NCBI GenBank assembly: GCA_937973635.1 | Contig: CALJJZ010000068.1 | Coordinates: 1 to 34,064 of the forward strand | Length of the DNA: 34,064 nucleotides | Reading direction: 5' to 3' | From: an uncultured Bacillota bacterium | GTDB lineage: Bacteria; Bacillota; Dethiobacteria; DTU022; UBA8154 | Part shown: one piece after another, positions 22,751-30,702 of the stretch | Numbering within the stretch: position 1 is the first letter of the stretch | Layout of the letters: each line of letters opens with the position of its first letter | Notes under the pieces: generated by a model | The model's database searches: none | Seen by the model: the letters and a program-made list of their open reading frames with translations, nothing else | Told to the model about the DNA's origin: nothing | Made by a program: the position numbers and the translations under genes

Positions 22751-24329
22751 GATCGTAGTCGATCCCTTAACCAGAATCGAAGGACACCTCAAGGCCGAAG
22801 TAGAGGTAGAAAACGGTGTCATCGTCGATGCCCGCTGCAGCGGTACCATGTTTCGGGGTCTAGAGCAGATCGTCCTCGGCAAAGACCCCCGGGACGTGCC
22901 CTATGTGGTGGAAAGGGCTTGCGGCGTCTGTACAGGCGTGCATGGGGAGGCCGCCTGCATGGCAATCGAGGAGGCACAAGGCGCCACCGTGCCGGAAATG
23001 GGCCGGGTAATCAGGAACTTGATGATGGGCGCCCTCTGGTTGCATGACGGGGTGCTCCATTTTTATCACCTTACCGCCCTAGATTATATCGACGCCACGG
23101 CAGTGCTGCAGTACAAGGGCAACGTCCCAGAGCTGGTGGCCATAAAAGAAAAAATTAAAGCGCTGGCGGAGGCAGGGGACCTCCATCCCCTTCTGCCCAC
23201 CTACCCTCCCGATGATTTTTGCGTAGGCGACCCGGACCTGGTCACCCAGCTGGTCTACCATTACCTCAAAGCCCTGGAGATCCAGGCCAAAGGCAGAAAG
23301 GCTGCGGCCATCTTCGGGGGCAAGCAGCCGCACCATGCCAGCATGATCCCCGGCGGCGTTACCATTATCCCCACTGTCAGCCAGATCGAGCATTTCCGGG
23401 GCATAATCAGGGAGATTGTTTCCTTTGTTAAAAACGTTTACCTCCCCGACGCCAAGCTGCTGGCCACGGGGCCCCTGCTCCCCCTGGAACAAGCCTCAGT
23501 AGGTGCCACGGCGGGACATTACCTAAGCTACGGAGGATTTGCTCTGGACAGCAGCCGCACTAAGTATCTTTTCCCCAGCGGCGTAATCTTTGACAATGAC
23601 TTTAACAATGTCCTGCCCTTTAAGCGGGAAGAGATCACGGAAGAAGTAGGCTATGCCTGGTATAAGGACGAGGCCAGACCTGCTCATCCCTTTGAGCGGA
23701 AGGTGGAAGTGGACCTGGAAAAACAAAGGGCCTATACCTTTGTGCAGGCACCGCGCTACCAGGGCAAGCCCATGGAAGTAGGGCCCCTGGCCCGGATGCT
23801 GGTTATGCAGTATCCTCCCTTCATGGAGTTACTAAGGACGTACAACATTACACGCCCTGGGACAGTCATGCGCCACGCCGCCAGGGCCCTGGACACCCTG
23901 GTCATGGCCGATGCCATCGGTGCCTGGGTGGACGAGCTGCTGCAGCTGGTGGGAGAAACAGGGCTCTATACCAAAGGAGACAACGCCCTCATCCACGATA
24001 CGGATAAGTGGGAGCCGGTGGAGAAGGGCCAGGGCGCAGGCCTGAATGAGGCCCCCCGGGGCGCCCTGGGGCACTTCATCACCATTGCCGACAAAAAAGT
24101 AGAGAGGTACCAGATGGTTGTGCCCACGACCTGGAACTTCTCGCCCCGCGACGACAGGGGGCAGCTGGGGCCCATTGAAGAAGCCCTTATCGGGACACCG
24201 GTGCCCGATCCCGACAACCCCATCAACGTGGGCCGTGTGATCCGTTCCTTCAACCCGTGCCTTGCCTGCGCCATCCACGTGATCCATCCCAGGGGGGACA
24301 AAAAAATTAATCTATCTCCGGTTTTTTAA
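22743..24329 (+). CDS. [NiFe] hydrogenase large subunit
   Basis: A 528-residue catalytic subunit. RIEGHL near residue 11, the N-terminal ligand pair C60 and C63 in RACGVC, and the C-terminal pair C506 and C509 in NPCLACAIH bind the Ni-Fe site. The normally invariant Asp before Pro-Cys is Asn here (N504); the other canopy residues, Pro-Arg in EAPRGALGHF and Asp in TALDYID, are present. A 16-residue tail follows H512 and should be cut off by the maturation protease encoded next. It is exported folded with the small subunit by its Tat signal. No gene for a cytochrome b or other quinone-linking subunit follows, so the electron acceptor is unclear. Confidence 0.94.
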   Translation: MAKIVVDPLTRIEGHLKAEVEVENGVIVDARCSGTMFRGLEQIVLGKDPRDVPYVVERACGVCTGVHGEAACMAIEEAQGATVPEMGRVIRNLMMGALWLHDGVLHFYHLTALDYIDATAVLQYKGNVPELVAIKEKIKALAEAGDLHPLLPTYPPDDFCVGDPDLVTQLVYHYLKALEIQAKGRKAAAIFGGKQPHHASMIPGGVTIIPTVSQIEHFRGIIREIVSFVKNVYLPDAKLLATGPLLPLEQASVGATAGHYLSYGGFALDSSRTKYLFPSGVIFDNDFNNVLPFKREEITEEVGYAWYKDEARPAHPFERKVEVDLEKQRAYTFVQAPRYQGKPMEVGPLARMLVMQYPPFMELLRTYNITRPGTVMRHAARALDTLVMADAIGAWVDELLQLVGETGLYTKGDNALIHDTDKWEPVEKGQGAGLNEAPRGALGHFITIADKKVERYQMVVPTTWNFSPRDDRGQLGPIEEALIGTPVPDPDNPINVGRVIRSFNPCLACAIHVIHPRGDKKINLSPVF

Positions 24330-24405
24330 ATGCTACTGTGTTGGAAAGATAGAGAGAGACATATTTTAAAGAAAGAAGGTCGCACAGGAGGTCAGGTGAA
24401 GCAAG

Positions 24406-24440
24406 AAGGCCCGCTCCCCGGAGCGAGGGAAGCGGGCCTT
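24406..24440 (+). other. GC-rich hairpin between structural and maturation genes
   Basis: AAGGCCCGCT (24406-24415) and AGCGGGCCTT (24431-24440) form a perfect 10-bp stem with a 15-base loop, 20 bases before the maturation protease gene. No T-run follows, so it is more likely an mRNA processing, stabilising or partial-attenuation element than a full terminator. Confidence 0.5.
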
Positions 24441-24459
24441 TACAGTTAAGGAGGGGACG

Positions 24460-24978
24460 ATGATTATTAAAGCAGATAACCTTCACCAAAAGGAAACGGT
24501 TAAAGAAAAGGTGCTAATTTTAGGCATAGGCAACGTTTTTTGCAAAGACGACGGTATCGGTTCCGTCATCGCCAGGAACTTGGTCCCCTTCTACCATGGG
24601 AAAAACGGCGCCGATGTCCTCGACGGCGGGACTACAGGGCTGGGGCTGCTGTACCTTTTTCAGGAATATGCCCGGATCATCATCATCGACGCCGTAGATA
24701 TGCAGGCAGAAGCAGGAGAGGTATTTGTCTTCAGCCCTGCAGACCTGCAAAAGGTGGTTCCTGCCAGAGTAGTTTCCACACACCAGCCGGGAGTTTTACA
24801 GCTGCTCCAGCTGGGGAAAGCTACTGACATGGTGCCTGAAGAGGTCCTTATCCTGGGCGTGCAGATAAAGGAGCTAGGCAATACTTATGGGCTCAGCGAA
24901 GAGCTGCTGCAAAAAATGCCTGTAATCGAAAAGAAAATTAGGCGGGCTATCGAAGCCTATTTGAGCTGTGATGCATGA
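24460..24978 (+). CDS. Hydrogenase maturation protease (HyaD/HybD family)
   Basis: A 172-residue endopeptidase that removes the C-terminal tail of the large subunit after nickel insertion. Family blocks are ILGIGNVFCKDDGIGSVIAR with the first metal-binding acid, IIIDAVDMQ with the second, and STHQPGV with the metal-binding His. The start ATG has AAGGAGGGG close upstream. It comes 130 bases after the large subunit, past a hairpin, and overlaps hypA by 8 bases, tying the structural and hyp genes into one operon. Confidence 0.92.
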   Translation: MIIKADNLHQKETVKEKVLILGIGNVFCKDDGIGSVIARNLVPFYHGKNGADVLDGGTTGLGLLYLFQEYARIIIIDAVDMQAEAGEVFVFSPADLQKVVPARVVSTHQPGVLQLLQLGKATDMVPEEVLILGVQIKELGNTYGLSEELLQKMPVIEKKIRRAIEAYLSCDA

Positions 24979-25312
24979 ATTGTCCATCGTTTCTTCCTTA
25001 ATCGAAATTATCTCCAAAGACGCCCAAGGAAAAGGGCTGCGCGAGGTTACCTTTGTCCGCCTGGTAATCGGCGCCCTCTCCGCTGCTAGTCCCAAGGCCG
25101 TGGAGTTTGCCTTGGAGTATGCTACAAAAGGGACCATCCTGGAAGGGGCACAGGTAGAGATCGCTGTGGAAGAAGCAAAGAGCCGCTGCACAGGCTGTGC
25201 GACTCTCTTTGAGCCCCAGCTCCCTTTCCTCCTGTGCCCCGCCTGTGGCAAACCGGCTTCTTGTTTTCCCCAGGGCCGAGATGTTTACATTGACTATTAC
25301 GAGGGGGAATAA
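24971..25312 (+). CDS. hypA: Hydrogenase nickel-insertion chaperone HypA
   Basis: A 113-residue HypA. The essential MHE N-terminus, whose His binds nickel, fixes the ATG at 24971 rather than the GTG one codon before it. The zinc loop has CTGC (about 75-78) and CPAC (about 92-95). HypA works with HypB to deliver Ni to the large subunit. It overlaps the protease gene by 8 bases and ends 2 bases before hypB. Confidence 0.95.
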   Translation: MHELSIVSSLIEIISKDAQGKGLREVTFVRLVIGALSAASPKAVEFALEYATKGTILEGAQVEIAVEEAKSRCTGCATLFEPQLPFLLCPACGKPASCFPQGRDVYIDYYEGE

Positions 25313-25314
25313 GC

Positions 25315-25977
25315 GTGCGCGTTTACCTGGCCAAAAAACTGCGCGAGGCCAATAGCAACAATGCGGCGGATAACCGCAGGTTCCTAGAGCAATATGGAGT
25401 TTTGATGGTAAATATCATGGGGTCGCCTGGTTGCGGCAAAACATCCCTACTAGAAGAGACGCTGCGCCGTCTTTCCAGCAGATATCGCCTTGCCGTCATC
25501 GAAGGAGACCTCTATACGGCAGAGGACGCTGAGAGGCTTAAGCCCTGGGCAGCGGAAATTGTGCAGATTAACACGGAAGGCGGCTGCCACCTGGAGGCCA
25601 ACCTGATCGGGCAGCTGCTGACCAGCGACTCCCCTGCGCTGCTACAAACGGAAATGCTCTTTGTAGAAAATATCGGCAACCTGATCTGCCCCGCCGAGTT
25701 CGACCTGGGAGAAGACTTAAGGGTTACCCTTTTAAGTGTGACGGAAGGGAACGACAAGCCGCGCAAATATCCCCTTGCTTTTAAAGAAGCACAGGCTACG
25801 CTGATTACCAAGACAGACCTGCTGGCATATGTAAATTTTAGCCTGGAGCAAGCGATGCTGGATCTAAAGAAACTTAATGCTGAAGGCGCAATCTTCCCTC
25901 TCTCGGTAAAAACGGGTGAAGGAGTGGAAAACTGGTGCCACTGGCTGGAGCAAAAATTGGCAGAAAAAAGGAAATAA
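25315..25977 (+). CDS. hypB: Hydrogenase nickel-incorporation GTPase HypB
   Basis: A 220-residue SIMIBI-class GTPase. The P-loop is GSPGCGKTS (36-44), the base-recognition motif ITKTDLL, and the metal site lies in EGGCHLEA in the G domain. The N-terminal CxxCGC nickel motif and His-rich stretch of some HypB proteins are absent, so it cannot store nickel. The GTG start has GAGGGGG just upstream. Gene order hypA-B-F-C-D-E follows without gaps. Confidence 0.95.
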   Translation: MRVYLAKKLREANSNNAADNRRFLEQYGVLMVNIMGSPGCGKTSLLEETLRRLSSRYRLAVIEGDLYTAEDAERLKPWAAEIVQINTEGGCHLEANLIGQLLTSDSPALLQTEMLFVENIGNLICPAEFDLGEDLRVTLLSVTEGNDKPRKYPLAFKEAQATLITKTDLLAYVNFSLEQAMLDLKKLNAEGAIFPLSVKTGEGVENWCHWLEQKLAEKRK

Positions 25978-28283
25978 CCTGCCTGGAACTGACCATTAGA
26001 GGGGTCGTGCAGGGGATCGGCTTCAGGCCCCATGTCTTCTCCCTGGCCCATGCTTTCGGCCTTAAAGGCTGGGTCAGAAACGAAAGCGAAGGGGTCATCC
26101 TACAGATTGAGGGCGAAGCTGAACAAGTACACTCTTTTTGTGAGAATCTCCTGCAACACCCGCCACGGCTGGCCGTTATCGAAGAGGTGCGTTCCCGGGA
26201 GGTGCAGCCGGGGTATTATACAGATTTTGTGATCTTGCAGAGCAAAACCTGCAGCGAGCGGCAGGCCTTAATTCCTGCGGATCTTGCCGTCTGTCCGGAC
26301 TGCCTGGCCGAAACCATGGATTCCGCAGACAGGCGTTACCTTTACCCCTTTACTAATTGCACTCACTGCGGGCCGCGCTTTACCATTGTGGAGGATATAC
26401 CCTACGACCGCCCCTTTACTTCCATGCGGGATTTTCCTCTCTGCAGCGCTTGTTCCCGGGAATACAATGACCCCCTGGATCGCCGTTTCCATGCCCAGCC
26501 CGTAGCCTGTCCCGCCTGCGGGCCCCGGGTCGAGATACAGGACAAAAAGGGCGAAACGGTGGTTACAGCAGATAACTGGCGGCAATTTTTCTGGGAAAAG
26601 ATGCAAGGAGGCCATATTTTTGCCGTCAAAGGGCTGGGTGGATTTCACCTGGCTTGCCTGGCCAGGGAAGAGGTAATAGAAAAATTAAGGAGAAGAAAAG
26701 GCCGTCCTTTTAAGCCTTTTGCCTTGATGTGCCGGGATATGGAGACAATAGCTAGATACTGTTTTTATAACCAGGCAGAAGAAGCGGCCCTCCTTTCTCC
26801 TGCTGCCCCCATCGTGCTGCTGCAAAAGCGGCCTTGCTGCCCCCTACCTGAGAATATCAGCCCGGGCCTGGCCACCCTGGGGATTATGCTGCCCTATACA
26901 CCTCTGCATTTCCTGCTCATGCAAGGGCCTTTCGACATAATGCTCCTGACCAGCGCCAACCCCACCGACTTGCCTATCTTAAAAGACAACGGGGAAGCCC
27001 TGGCGCAACTCCAAGGTATTGCCGACTACTACTTGCTGCACAACCGGGATATTGTGCAAAGGTGCGATGATTCGGTGGTCAGGCTGGTGGACGGGCAACT
27101 GCAGTACCAGCGCCGCTCCCGCGGCTATGTCCCAGGGGCGATCAAGCTTGCTTTCGCAGCTGCGGTCCCTGTCCTCGGCGCCGGCAGCGAGATGAAAAAC
27201 ACCTTTTGCCTACTCAAGGGGAGCCAGGCCATCTTCAGCCAGCACCTGGGCGAAATGGGGACGGAAGAAAGTGCCTCCTTTTATCGGGAAAGCCTGGAAC
27301 ATTTCCTCCGTTTCTTTGCTTTAAAGCCTCAAGTGGTGGGTTATGATCTCCATCCCCACTACCGTGTCTCCACCTTGGCCCGGGAACTGAAGGGAGCCCG
27401 CAAGTATGGCGTCCAGCACCACCACAGCCATTTTGCCGCCTGCTTGGCAGAAAACGGCTGGCAGGGGAAGGCCATTGGCGCTGTGCTGGATGGCACCGGT
27501 TACGGCCTGGACAGCGCCGTTTGGGGCCTGGAGATTATCAGCGGCGATTACCTCGCTTTTCAAAGGGAGTACCACCAGCGCTATGTGCCCCTGCCTGGCG
27601 GCGAAGGGGCGATTAGATGGCCCTGGCGTATGGCTGTGGGCTACCTCCATGAGGCCCTGGGCGAAGAAGGGCTGGCTTATGCCTCCTCCCTTTTTGGCGC
27701 CCGTTTTGGGCAACAGTACCGCGTACTGGAGGCCATGCTCCAAAAAGGGCTGCACAGCATTCCCACCTCCAGCTGCGGGCGCCTCTTTGACGCCGTGGCA
27801 GCACTCCTCGGTATCTGCTACGAAAACACGTACGAGGGGCAGGCAGCCATCCAGCTGGGGGAACTACTGCGGGAAGAAGATACCTCCTTCCCCCTGGAGC
27901 CGTACCCCTACCTGGCAGAGGAGGGCAAACTTGATTTTACACCTGTATTCCCCGAAATAATCAAAGATTTAAACCAGAAGAAAGATTTAACAGAAATAGC
28001 CAGAAAGTTCCACGACACCGTTGCCTCTGCCGTCTTCACCGCTGTCACAGAGGTGTCGCAGCGCACAGGCCTGAAAGCGGTGGCCCTCTCCGGCGGTTCC
28101 TGGCACAACCCTTACCTTTTAGCCAGGACGAGACAAATCTTTGAAAAGCAGGGCCTGCAGGTGCTGCACCACCGCAAAGTGCCCCCCGGAGACGGGGGCC
28201 TGGCCCTGGGGCAGGCCGCAGTAGCCTACTGGAGGTGGAAAGAAGATGTGCCTGGGGATACCGATGAAGATCGTAGAGATTAA
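25935..28283 (+). CDS. hypF: Carbamoyltransferase HypF (cyanide-ligand synthesis)
   Basis: A protein of 782 residues from the GTG at 25935. Order: acylphosphatase domain (RGVVQGIGFRPHV), two double zinc fingers (CPDC, CTHC, CSAC, CPAC between about 115 and 200), YrdC-like domain (FAVKGLGGFHLAC), and Kae1-like domain with QHHHSHFAAC, AVLDGTGYG and LSGGSWHN. HypF makes a carbamoyl group from carbamoyl phosphate and ATP and hands it to the HypE C-terminal Cys. The start is uncertain: GTG 25935 has GGAG 10 bases upstream, but an AUU at 25956 with GGAG 5 bases before it, or CUG at 25983, could be used. It overlaps hypB by 43 bases and hypC by 38. Confidence 0.95.
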   Translation: MPLAGAKIGRKKEITCLELTIRGVVQGIGFRPHVFSLAHAFGLKGWVRNESEGVILQIEGEAEQVHSFCENLLQHPPRLAVIEEVRSREVQPGYYTDFVILQSKTCSERQALIPADLAVCPDCLAETMDSADRRYLYPFTNCTHCGPRFTIVEDIPYDRPFTSMRDFPLCSACSREYNDPLDRRFHAQPVACPACGPRVEIQDKKGETVVTADNWRQFFWEKMQGGHIFAVKGLGGFHLACLAREEVIEKLRRRKGRPFKPFALMCRDMETIARYCFYNQAEEAALLSPAAPIVLLQKRPCCPLPENISPGLATLGIMLPYTPLHFLLMQGPFDIMLLTSANPTDLPILKDNGEALAQLQGIADYYLLHNRDIVQRCDDSVVRLVDGQLQYQRRSRGYVPGAIKLAFAAAVPVLGAGSEMKNTFCLLKGSQAIFSQHLGEMGTEESASFYRESLEHFLRFFALKPQVVGYDLHPHYRVSTLARELKGARKYGVQHHHSHFAACLAENGWQGKAIGAVLDGTGYGLDSAVWGLEIISGDYLAFQREYHQRYVPLPGGEGAIRWPWRMAVGYLHEALGEEGLAYASSLFGARFGQQYRVLEAMLQKGLHSIPTSSCGRLFDAVAALLGICYENTYEGQAAIQLGELLREEDTSFPLEPYPYLAEEGKLDFTPVFPEIIKDLNQKKDLTEIARKFHDTVASAVFTAVTEVSQRTGLKAVALSGGSWHNPYLLARTRQIFEKQGLQVLHHRKVPPGDGGLALGQAAVAYWRWKEDVPGDTDEDRRD

Positions 28284-28479
28284 AAACAGCTCTACCGCCG
28301 TTGCCGAAACCATGGGCATAAGGCGCACGGTGCGCCTGGAGATGGTACCGGAAGCGGCTGTAGGGGATCACGTGCTAGTGCACGCTGGATTTGCTATACA
28401 AGTGATCGATACGGAAGAAGTTCTGGAACGTATGCACTACCTGGAAAAGATGCTGATCGCCCTAGAGGAAGAGAAATGA
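28246..28479 (+). CDS. hypC: Hydrogenase assembly chaperone HypC
   Basis: A 77-residue HypC beginning MCLGIPMKI, with the essential Cys2 that carries the Fe(CN)2CO unit with HypD. The beta-barrel continues with GIRRTVRLEMV and GDHVLVHAGFAIQVID. It overlaps the end of hypF by 38 bases and precedes hypD by 12. Confidence 0.95.
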   Translation: MCLGIPMKIVEIKNSSTAVAETMGIRRTVRLEMVPEAAVGDHVLVHAGFAIQVIDTEEVLERMHYLEKMLIALEEEK

Positions 28480-28491
28480 GGCAAATAGAAT

Positions 28492-29628
28492 ATGCAGATA
28501 AAAGCGAACGCCGCTACAGAACAGGAGCTCACCCGCAAGTTGCTAGCACAAGTGCGGGTTAGGGGAGAAAAAGCAGCAGCCCGTAAAGGGAGAAAGCTAA
28601 AAATTATGGAGGTCTGCGGTACCCATACCGTCTCCTTTTCTCGCTCAGGGATCTCTTCCCTGCTGGAAGACGTAATCGACCTCCGTTCCGGGCCTGGCTG
28701 CCCTATCTGTGTCACGCACCAGCAGGACCTGGACCAGATGCTTTCCCTGGCCGGGCTGGAAGACGTAATTATTATAACTTTTGGAGATATGCTACGCGTC
28801 CCCGGTTCCTTCACCACCCTGGAGAAGGAAAGGGCCAAGGGGGCCGCCGTACAGCTCTGTTATTCTCCCTTGGAGGCACTGGAGCAAGCTGCCCTTTTTC
28901 CGCAAAAAGAAGTGATCTTCCTGGGGGTAGGTTTTGAGACGACGGCGCCGACCATAGGGACAGTGCTGCTGGAGGCAGCAAGGCAGAAGTTAAACAATTT
29001 CAGCCTTTACAGCGCTTTGAAAGTTGTCCCGCCCGCGCTGGAGGCGCTGTTTACCCTTTACGCAAGCGAGCTGGATGCCCTCATCCTGCCGGGGCACGTC
29101 TCTGCAGTGCTGGGAAGCGGGGCCTTTGCTTTTATCGCAGAAAGGTTTGGCCTTCCTGCCGTAATCGCCGGCTTCGAACCCCTAGACCTGCTGACCGGCC
29201 TCCTCCAGGTTTTGCTGGGCCTGCAGGAAGAGAAGCCCCGCCTTTACAACGCTTACCCCCATGTGGTAAAACCAGAAGGCAACCCTGCCGCCAGGGAGAT
29301 TATCAAGAAGTGCTTTGTGCCCGTTGCAACACCGTGGAGAGGGCTGGGCGACATTCCCGGCAGTGGTCTCGGTATTGCCGCGACCTGGGAAGCCTTTGAT
29401 GCCTCCCAAAAATTTGCCGGCGCTCTGCCCGCCGCCCTCCCCTGTACCTATGAAGGCTGCCGTTGCGGGGAGGTCATTACAGGCAGGTTGCTTCCGCCTG
29501 AATGTCCTTTTTTTGGCAGGATCTGCTCGCCGTTAAACCCCGTCGGGCCCTGTATGGTCTCTTCAGAAGGAGCCTGCGGAGCTTATTATCAGTACAGAGG
29601 AGGTCAGCAAAATTTACCGATATCATAA
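28492..29628 (+). CDS. hypD: Hydrogenase Fe(CN)2CO assembly protein HypD
   Basis: A 378-residue HypD. MEVCGTHTVSFSRSGI holds the first conserved Cys, GPGCPICVTHQ the redox Cys pair, and FGDMLRVPGS the third block. The C-terminal part carries the Cys-rich cluster site (GCRCGEV, ECPFFGRICSPLNPVGPCMVSSEGACG) for its [4Fe-4S]. It forms the scaffold with HypC where HypE delivers cyanide. The ATG lies 12 bases past hypC, and the gene overlaps the inferred hypE start by 17 bases. Confidence 0.95.
   Translation: MQIKANAATEQELTRKLLAQVRVRGEKAAARKGRKLKIMEVCGTHTVSFSRSGISSLLEDVIDLRSGPGCPICVTHQQDLDQMLSLAGLEDVIIITFGDMLRVPGSFTTLEKERAKGAAVQLCYSPLEALEQAALFPQKEVIFLGVGFETTAPTIGTVLLEAARQKLNNFSLYSALKVVPPALEALFTLYASELDALILPGHVSAVLGSGAFAFIAERFGLPAVIAGFEPLDLLTGLLQVLLGLQEEKPRLYNAYPHVVKPEGNPAAREIIKKCFVPVATPWRGLGDIPGSGLGIAATWEAFDASQKFAGALPAALPCTYEGCRCGEVITGRLLPPECPFFGRICSPLNPVGPCMVSSEGACGAYYQYRGGQQNLPIS
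29598..29604 (+). promoter_or_regulatory. RBS pointing to an AUU start for hypE
   Basis: AGGAGGT is a perfect anti-SD match inside the end of hypD. Seven bases later stands ATT at 29612, in frame with HypE. No ATG, GTG or TTG occurs in that frame before TTG 29717, which would cut off the conserved HypE N-terminus. Confidence 0.6.
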
Positions 29629-30640
29629 AGAACAGGAACAAGATATAATTATCCTCAGCCACGGGGACGGTGGGCTTTTAACTCACCAGCTCCTGCAGGA
29701 GACGTTTTTCCCTTTATTGCACAACGTTTGGCTGCAGCAGCAGGGGGACGCGGCCATCTTGGAACTTAATGGCCAACGGCTGGCTTTTACCACCGATTCT
29801 TTCGTGGTCTCACCCCTTTTTTTCCCGGGAGGAGATATAGGGAAGCTGGCCGTCTGCGGCACGGTCAACGACCTAGTGGTAAGCGGAGCCAAACCCCTCT
29901 GGCTGACAGCGGGCTTTATCCTGCCGGAAGGGATCTCCAGGGAAAAGCTGCAGCTGATCGTCCGCTCCATGGCGGAGACGGCACAGGGGCTGGATCTGCC
30001 CATCGTGGCCGGAGATACCAAGGTGGTGAGCACCGGCGACCCGGAAAACCTTTTTATTAACACCTCCGGCGTCGGCCTGGTCCTGCCGGAAGTTCACTGG
30101 GAGACAAGCAGCATAAAACCTTCCGATCAGATCATCATCAGCGGCAGCATCGGCGACCACGGCGCCGCTATTATGGCTTCACGGCTAGGTCTTGGGCCCG
30201 GTGAAGCTCCTTTAAGCGACTGCGCGCCCCTTTATTACCTGTTAGAGCCTTTAAAGCCGTATTTTCCCCAAATTAAGGTCATGCGCGACCCCACCAGGGG
30301 CGGCTTGGCCACCGCCTTAAAGGAGCTTGCCACTGTAGCAGACGTGGATATGGTAGTGGAAGAAACAAGTATCCCCGTCCGGGAGAAGGTCCGGGCCATC
30401 GCGGAGATCACCGGCGTCGATCCTTATTATCTGGCCTGCGAAGGCAGGGCAATCTTGGTCGTGCAGGAGAACGCCGCTGCAGACGTGCTTCATACTTTAA
30501 AAGGACACCCCTTATGCAACGAAGCCGCTATTATCGGCGCCGTCAGGCCCGGTAAAGGGAACCTTTTCTTGCGTACCGCCCTGGGCGGGACGAGGCCCAT
30601 GCAGATGCTGGCAGGCACCCCCCTGCCCAGAATTTGCTAG
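29612..30640 (+). CDS. hypE: Hydrogenase maturation protein HypE
   Basis: HypE dehydrates the thiocarbamate on its C-terminal Cys to thiocyanate for the Fe cyanide ligands. The chain starts at an apparent AUU (29612), giving 342 residues, the normal length; it includes ILSHGDGGLLTHQL, equal to the HGxGG start of HypE. Then come the AIRS-type blocks AFTTDSFVVSP, AVCGTVNDLVVSGA and RDPTRGGLATALKEL. It ends with PRIC, the active Cys as last residue. The first canonical start, TTG at 29717, would remove the conserved first 35 residues. It overlaps hypD by 17 bases and closes the hyp series. Confidence 0.92.
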   Translation: MYRYHKEQEQDIIILSHGDGGLLTHQLLQETFFPLLHNVWLQQQGDAAILELNGQRLAFTTDSFVVSPLFFPGGDIGKLAVCGTVNDLVVSGAKPLWLTAGFILPEGISREKLQLIVRSMAETAQGLDLPIVAGDTKVVSTGDPENLFINTSGVGLVLPEVHWETSSIKPSDQIIISGSIGDHGAAIMASRLGLGPGEAPLSDCAPLYYLLEPLKPYFPQIKVMRDPTRGGLATALKELATVADVDMVVEETSIPVREKVRAIAEITGVDPYYLACEGRAILVVQENAAADVLHTLKGHPLCNEAAIIGAVRPGKGNLFLRTALGGTRPMQMLAGTPLPRIC

Positions 30641-30702
30641 TTAATCTTTTAGCTCCCATATCGTATTTTCAGGACAACAATAACAAAAACCGGGGAGTTA
30701 TA

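Noticed and set aside
21602-24329. Oxygen-tolerant (Hyd-1/MBH type) hydrogenase
   Set aside because: The two extra proximal-cluster cysteines are absent: the positions read GCTGCS and ATYGG.
24406-24440. Hairpin after the large subunit as a full rho-independent terminator
   Set aside because: The stem is strong but is followed by TACAG rather than a T-run, and the downstream genes overlap without a visible promoter of their own.
25935-25983. Definite non-canonical start for hypF
   Set aside because: AUU 25956 and CUG 25983 are possible, but GTG 25935 has an acceptable RBS, so there is no need to assume an unusual start.
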